Below are positions 60,774-64,000 of a DNA stretch of 64,000 nt, piece after piece. Below the pieces are notes generated by a model, which did not search any database, was not told where the DNA came from, and saw only the letters and a list, made by a program, of their open reading frames with translations. The number at the start of each line of letters is the position of its first letter. Position 1 is the first letter of the stretch. The stretch is from JAAYEV01 sp964508195 (GTDB lineage Bacteria > Bacillota > Clostridia > Ch29). Position numbers and translations under genes: made by a program. The DNA lies in assembly GCA_964508195.1 (NCBI GenBank), contig CAZDSH010000001.1, forward strand, positions 62,001 through 126,000. The letters are read 5' to 3'.

Positions 60774-61679
60774 CTATAACTGATCTATAACCCCTTTGAA
60801 GTGTTTAGGTACCTTTGAGCGGAATTCCATATATTCGCCCTTTTCCGGATGGACAAATCCTAGGACTGCGGCATGGAGCATAAGATTTGTTGCGCCTAGG
60901 ACGCCGGGCCTGCCGTATTTAGTGTCCCCAACTATGGGATGACCTATATACTGCATGTGTACCCTAATTTGATGCGTCCTACCCGTTTCCAACTTCACCT
61001 CAACGAGGGTATATCCCTGGAAACGTTTTATAACACTAAAATGGGACAGAGCATGCCTAGAATTTCTGGCAGTTACGGCCATCTTCTTCCTGTTAACCGG
61101 GTGCCGACCTATAGGCGCGTCTATTGTCCCTCGATCTTCACGTAATATTCCCCGAACTAAAGCTATATATCTTCGGTTTACGCTATGCCTTTTAAATTGC
61201 GCTATGAGGGCTTTATAAGCCTTTTCATCCTTTGCCACGACTAGAAGTCCCGTCGTATCCTTATCCAATCTATGTACTATACCCGGCCGAATCGTACCAT
61301 CAACCTGCGGTAAACTATCGTAACGATACAAAAGTGCGTTCACTAACGTGCCGGAACTATTACCCGGCGCGGGATGTACAGTCATACCCGCGGGTTTATT
61401 TATAACGAGTAGCCAATTGTCCTCGTACACAATATTCAAAGGAATATCAGCAGCCTCTACCTTGGCATCCTGGGGCTTTGGTATTGTTACCGATACCCTA
61501 TCACCCGTTTTTACCCTATAGCTATTTTTAGACGGTTTCCCGTTAACCCTTATAAAGGCTTCCCTTACTAAGCCCTGTATAAAGGAACGGGAATAATCAT
61601 ACATATTTCCTATTAAGAATCTGTCTAATCTAGAATCGTTATCCTTTTCCTGAACAGTTATTTCGAAGGCATCTATCAT
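60774..61679 (-). CDS. rluD: 23S rRNA pseudouridine synthase RluD-type
   Basis: RluA-family pseudouridine synthase. N-terminal S4 domain (RLDRFLIGNMYDYSRSFIQG), catalytic HRLDKDTTGLLVVAK, RTHQIRVHMQYIGHPIVGD. 301 residues. Tail-to-tail with rqcH (9-bp gap) and four-base overlap with lspA (ATGA). Confidence 0.95.
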   Translation of the reverse strand: MIDAFEITVQEKDNDSRLDRFLIGNMYDYSRSFIQGLVREAFIRVNGKPSKNSYRVKTGDRVSVTIPKPQDAKVEAADIPLNIVYEDNWLLVINKPAGMTVHPAPGNSSGTLVNALLYRYDSLPQVDGTIRPGIVHRLDKDTTGLLVVAKDEKAYKALIAQFKRHSVNRRYIALVRGILREDRGTIDAPIGRHPVNRKKMAVTARNSRHALSHFSVIKRFQGYTLVEVKLETGRTHQIRVHMQYIGHPIVGDTKYGRPGVLGATNLMLHAAVLGFVHPEKGEYMEFRSKVPKHFKGVIDQL

Positions 61680-62113
61680 TTTATGCCCTCACCCTTTACT
61701 AATACGCGGTATCCTAATAATATTGAACCTATTACTATACAACTATCAGCGATATTAAATACCGGCCATACCCTAAAATCCAAAAAATCCACAACGTAGC
61801 CCAGCATAACCCTGTCCATGAGATTGCCCAGGGCACCACCTAATATAAGGGCTATGGACAGTCTCATAAAATCGCCGGCGTATCGCAACGTCCACATTAA
61901 ATATATAAGAAACGCTGCTGTTAGCACAATAACGGGTATAAATAACCAGTTTGCCCCTTGGAACATGCCGAAGGCTGCGCCGGTGTTCTGTACATAGGTT
62001 AGATGGAATACACCCTCAATCAACGGCACTGATCCGAGGGGCGCCAGGTACCTTTGGCATAGGAACTTAGAAAACCTGTCTATAATTATCGCCAATACAA
62101 CGACCCATGTCAT
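61676..62113 (-). CDS. lspA: Lipoprotein signal peptidase
   Basis: Cleaves diacylated prolipoproteins, such as the TAXI binding protein made in this window. Four membrane segments; the two catalytic Asp lie in GGALGNLMDRVMLGYVVDFL and VFNIADSCIVIG. 145 residues, typical. Cotranscribed with rluD. Confidence 0.96.
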   Translation of the reverse strand: MTWVVVLAIIIDRFSKFLCQRYLAPLGSVPLIEGVFHLTYVQNTGAAFGMFQGANWLFIPVIVLTAAFLIYLMWTLRYAGDFMRLSIALILGGALGNLMDRVMLGYVVDFLDFRVWPVFNIADSCIVIGSILLGYRVLVKGEGIK

Positions 62114-62197
62114 AGAATACCCCCCTGAAGATTTACTTAGTAATATTAAGATTCTATCATAAATCTCGACGGCTTAAAACATGCTACCCAACCCCTT

Positions 62198-62833
62198 CTA
62201 ATCATCATAGAGTTTATTTTTGTAGTAACGGTTACTTATTCTATCTATATCCTCTACTAACCCTGCGGGTATCTCATCCCATACATCCTGATCGTCCCCG
62301 GTGCTATTGCTGGGATCGTCCTCCCTGCGGTTATATCTGGCCACCGCCTGCCAGCTATCCTCTCCGTCGAACATAGTCTGTTTTTCCATGTCCTCTCCCC
62401 TAGTGTTGTAGGGATAGCTAAGCACTTCCTCCTCCACGGGTCTTTTTCCCATAATCCTTTCCCTGGGCGGTTCCGTGCCCTTTGAACATTCCGTACATAA
62501 TTCGGCCTCGGGTTGCACCTTTAGCCTCTCCTTTGCAATCATTACACCACAATAGGCACAGATCCCATACTTTCCTTTTTCTATACGGTCTAGGGCTCTG
62601 TCCATTTGTGCGATACTATGCATTTTCTGTTTTTTTAATGCAATATTTTTATCCCTTTCGTAGGTCTCGCTACCAATATCCGCCGGATGGTTATCATAGA
62701 TTGATAACTCCTTTGTATACTCCCGTAATGAACCCTCTAATTCGGTATCCCATATTTTATCCAATGTCTTTATAGCTTCTTCTCTATTCCGTTCTAATTT
62801 TTCTTTAAAAAAGTTAAGCGTTTTAGCGTCCAT
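62198..62833 (-). CDS. yteA: TraR/DksA-type zinc finger protein (YteA-like)
   Basis: 211 residues. Helical N-terminus (NFFKEKLERNREEAIKTLDK) and a C4 zinc finger, CAYCGVMI and CTECS (about residues 90-115), as in DksA family proteins; an acidic C-terminal region follows. YteA-type proteins are sporulation-associated in Firmicutes and, unlike DksA, are not known to bind RNA polymerase. ATG 62833 lies six bases after AGGAGG. Usually sits between ileS and lspA. Confidence 0.88.
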   Translation of the reverse strand: MDAKTLNFFKEKLERNREEAIKTLDKIWDTELEGSLREYTKELSIYDNHPADIGSETYERDKNIALKKQKMHSIAQMDRALDRIEKGKYGICAYCGVMIAKERLKVQPEAELCTECSKGTEPPRERIMGKRPVEEEVLSYPYNTRGEDMEKQTMFDGEDSWQAVARYNRREDDPSNSTGDDQDVWDEIPAGLVEDIDRISNRYYKNKLYDD

Positions 62834-62853
62834 CCATTCATATCCTCCTATTT

Positions 62854-63144
62854 TCACATGCTCCGATTTACGAGCTTTATAAGTTCTGCGATAAACCCGC
62901 CTATAAATGGCAGGTTAAGCATCACCAGCCTCCTTAAAATTAATATGGCTACGGCCCCCAATACGGAAAACCCTACAGCTAAGCCGAGGCCCCTGGCCAG
63001 CCCTGCGACAAAGTTTAAAAATAACATTTTCCTTGGGTTTTCCATCAAATTAACGTATTCCATTATCTTAGATTTTTCTAAGCTCCTTGATAGGTTTTGC
63101 ATCCCTTCCTCTAGCCTTTCCATTGATTTGTTTTCCTTTGTCAT
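62854..63144 (-). CDS. DUF5665 small membrane protein
   Basis: 96 residues: a charged amphipathic N-terminus (ENKSMERLEEGMQNLSRSLE), then a hydrophobic Gly-rich stretch (MLFLNFVAGLARGLGLAVGF, VLGAVAILILRRLV) forming one or two membrane spans. The DUF5665 family is confined largely to Firmicutes, function unknown. Just after ileS and upstream of yteA. Confidence 0.8.
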   Translation of the reverse strand: MTKENKSMERLEEGMQNLSRSLEKSKIMEYVNLMENPRKMLFLNFVAGLARGLGLAVGFSVLGAVAILILRRLVMLNLPFIGGFIAELIKLVNRSM

Positions 63145-63200
63145 AGACCTGCCCCCCTTTAGATTAATTTCCCCATAGGTTTAATAACTGATACATAGGC

Positions 63201-63235
63201 AAAAAAGAAAGCACCTAAAAAAGGTGCCCCTTTTT
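63201..63235 (-). terminator. Terminator after ileS
   Basis: On the minus strand GCACC-TTTTTTA-GGTGC (63223-63227 with 63211-63215) is followed by TTTCTTTTTT, ending transcription about 45-75 nt after the ileS stop. Confidence 0.8.
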
Positions 63236-63276
63236 GATCTTCGGTCATTCCTACATATCATGCAGGATTTTGTTCG

Positions 63277-64000
63277 TTATTGGATATTCCCGGCACATCT
63301 TTCACATATGCTGGGGTGTTCCTTTACGTTTCCTACTGTCGTACTAAAATTCCAGCATCTTTCGCACTTGTGTCCCTCGGCGTGATTAACCATAAGGCTT
63401 AAACTTTCCAACTCCTCGCCCTTGATAGCCCCTTGGCCCGCTTCTTCACCGGGCGGGTTAACCTTTACCTGGGAAACTATAAATAAGGAAGGCAGCTCCT
63501 TCTCTAAGGGTTTCAAGAATTTGTAAAGCTCATCGTCCGTATAAAGTTCTATTTTAGAATCCAAAGAATGACCGATTACCTTGTCAGCTCTGGCCTTTTC
63601 CAGTGCTCTTCCCACCTCGTACCTGATTTCTAATATTTTTTGATACTTCGTTTCTAATTCCTTATTCAAAAGTGCCGGTTCAGGCTCCGGGAATTCAACT
63701 AGTTGGACGCTGGCCGGTCTAGAGGCTGCATCCCCGGGCATATATCGCCATATTTCTTCTGCGGTGAAGGACAAAACCGGTGCCACAAGCCGTACAAGTT
63801 TTGATAATAACCGATATATCACCGTCTGCGCCGCCCTTCTTTCTAGCGAATCCCCTTTACAGGTGTACAGCCTATCTTTTATTACGTCGAGATAGAAGTT
63901 GCTCATGTCCACTACACAAAAATGATGCATCGCATAAAACAGTATATGAAATTCGTATTCCCTATAAGCGTCTACTACCTTTTCCAGCAATTTCTCTCCC
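63277..64000 (-). CDS. ileS: Isoleucyl-tRNA synthetase (C-terminal part)
   Basis: About 241 residues of the C-terminus; the 5' end is beyond the right edge. The anticodon-binding domain is visible (DAYREYEFHILFYAMHHFCV, DMSNFYLDVIKDRLYT, APVLSFTAEEIWRYMP), then KADKVIGHSLDSKIELY, and the terminal zinc finger with CERCWNF and CERCAGNI. This is the bacterial IleRS type with a C-terminal zinc-binding domain. Whether a T-box precedes it cannot be seen. Confidence 0.96.
   Translation of the reverse strand, partial: GEKLLEKVVDAYREYEFHILFYAMHHFCVVDMSNFYLDVIKDRLYTCKGDSLERRAAQTVIYRLLSKLVRLVAPVLSFTAEEIWRYMPGDAASRPASVQLVEFPEPEPALLNKELETKYQKILEIRYEVGRALEKARADKVIGHSLDSKIELYTDDELYKFLKPLEKELPSLFIVSQVKVNPPGEEAGQGAIKGEELESLSLMVNHAEGHKCERCWNFSTTVGNVKEHPSICERCAGNIQ

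Noticed and set aside
1..64000. CRISPR array, prophage, insertion sequence, rRNA or tRNA genes
   Set aside because: No regularly spaced repeats, transposase or integrase frames, or RNA gene sequences were seen on reading the window.

Overview
The window is a chromosomal segment of an endospore-forming, Gram-positive, probably anaerobic clostridium. The spore genes are direct evidence: spoVM, ylbJ, a yteA-type gene and two alpha/beta SASP genes. FabK as the enoyl-ACP reductase, a PASTA-domain PrkC kinase with its Stp phosphatase, RemA and FapR also fit Firmicutes. An oxygen-sensitive radical-SAM aminomutase and a sigma-54 enhancer-binding protein point to Clostridia rather than Bacilli. The genus cannot be named from the sequence. 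No rRNA, tRNA, insertion sequence, prophage or CRISPR array was seen.

Most of the window is housekeeping DNA on the minus strand. It corresponds to two neighbourhoods that lie apart in Bacillus subtilis, the ylo/ylq block and the ylb block. Read along the minus strand (right to left): ileS (partial), a DUF5665 gene, yteA, lspA, rluD; then yicC, remA, gmk, rpoZ, coaBC, priA, def, fmt, a DUF116 gene, a zinc peptidase, rsmB; rlmN, stp, prkC, rsgA, rpe, thiN, three very small ORFs and spoVM; yloU, fakA, recG, two SASP genes; rsmD, coaD, a coiled-coil gene, a patatin-like gene, ackA, yceD, rpmF; the fatty-acid and phospholipid operon fapR-plsX-fabH-fabK-fabD-fabG-acpP-fabF; rnc, a radical-SAM gene, smc, ftsY, ylxM, ffh, rpsP, khpA, rimM, trmD, rplS, lepB, rbgA, rnhB, ylqG, ylqH, yraN and the start of comM. 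Plus-strand genes are few: rqcH, rpmB, ylbJ, tmcAL and a three-gene transport/aminomutase operon.

The one accessory island, about 22.4-29.6 kb, lies between rpmF and fapR, which are usually neighbours in this gene order. It holds a divergently transcribed sigma-54 activator, a textbook -24/-12 promoter at 24734-24749, a long and possibly structured leader, a KamA-family aminomutase, and a TAXI-type TRAP transporter (lipoprotein binding protein plus fused permease). Two substrate-specificity positions of the aminomutase are Lys and Asn, as in glutamate 2,3-aminomutase, instead of the two Asp of lysine 2,3-aminomutase. My reading is a sigma-54-switched module that imports glutamate or a relative and makes beta-glutamate, a known compatible solute. 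The aminomutase call is well supported; the physiological role is inference.

Several regulatory sites can be read directly: a sigma-A promoter with an overlapping FapR operator in front of fapR, promoters for rplS, rpmB, yloU and the sigma-54 activator, a promoter overlapping a perfect 13-bp inverted repeat upstream of rlmN-stp-prkC, and numerous intrinsic terminators or intercistronic hairpins. Many start codons were placed internal to the longest reading frame because a good Shine-Dalgarno and family length favour the downstream site.
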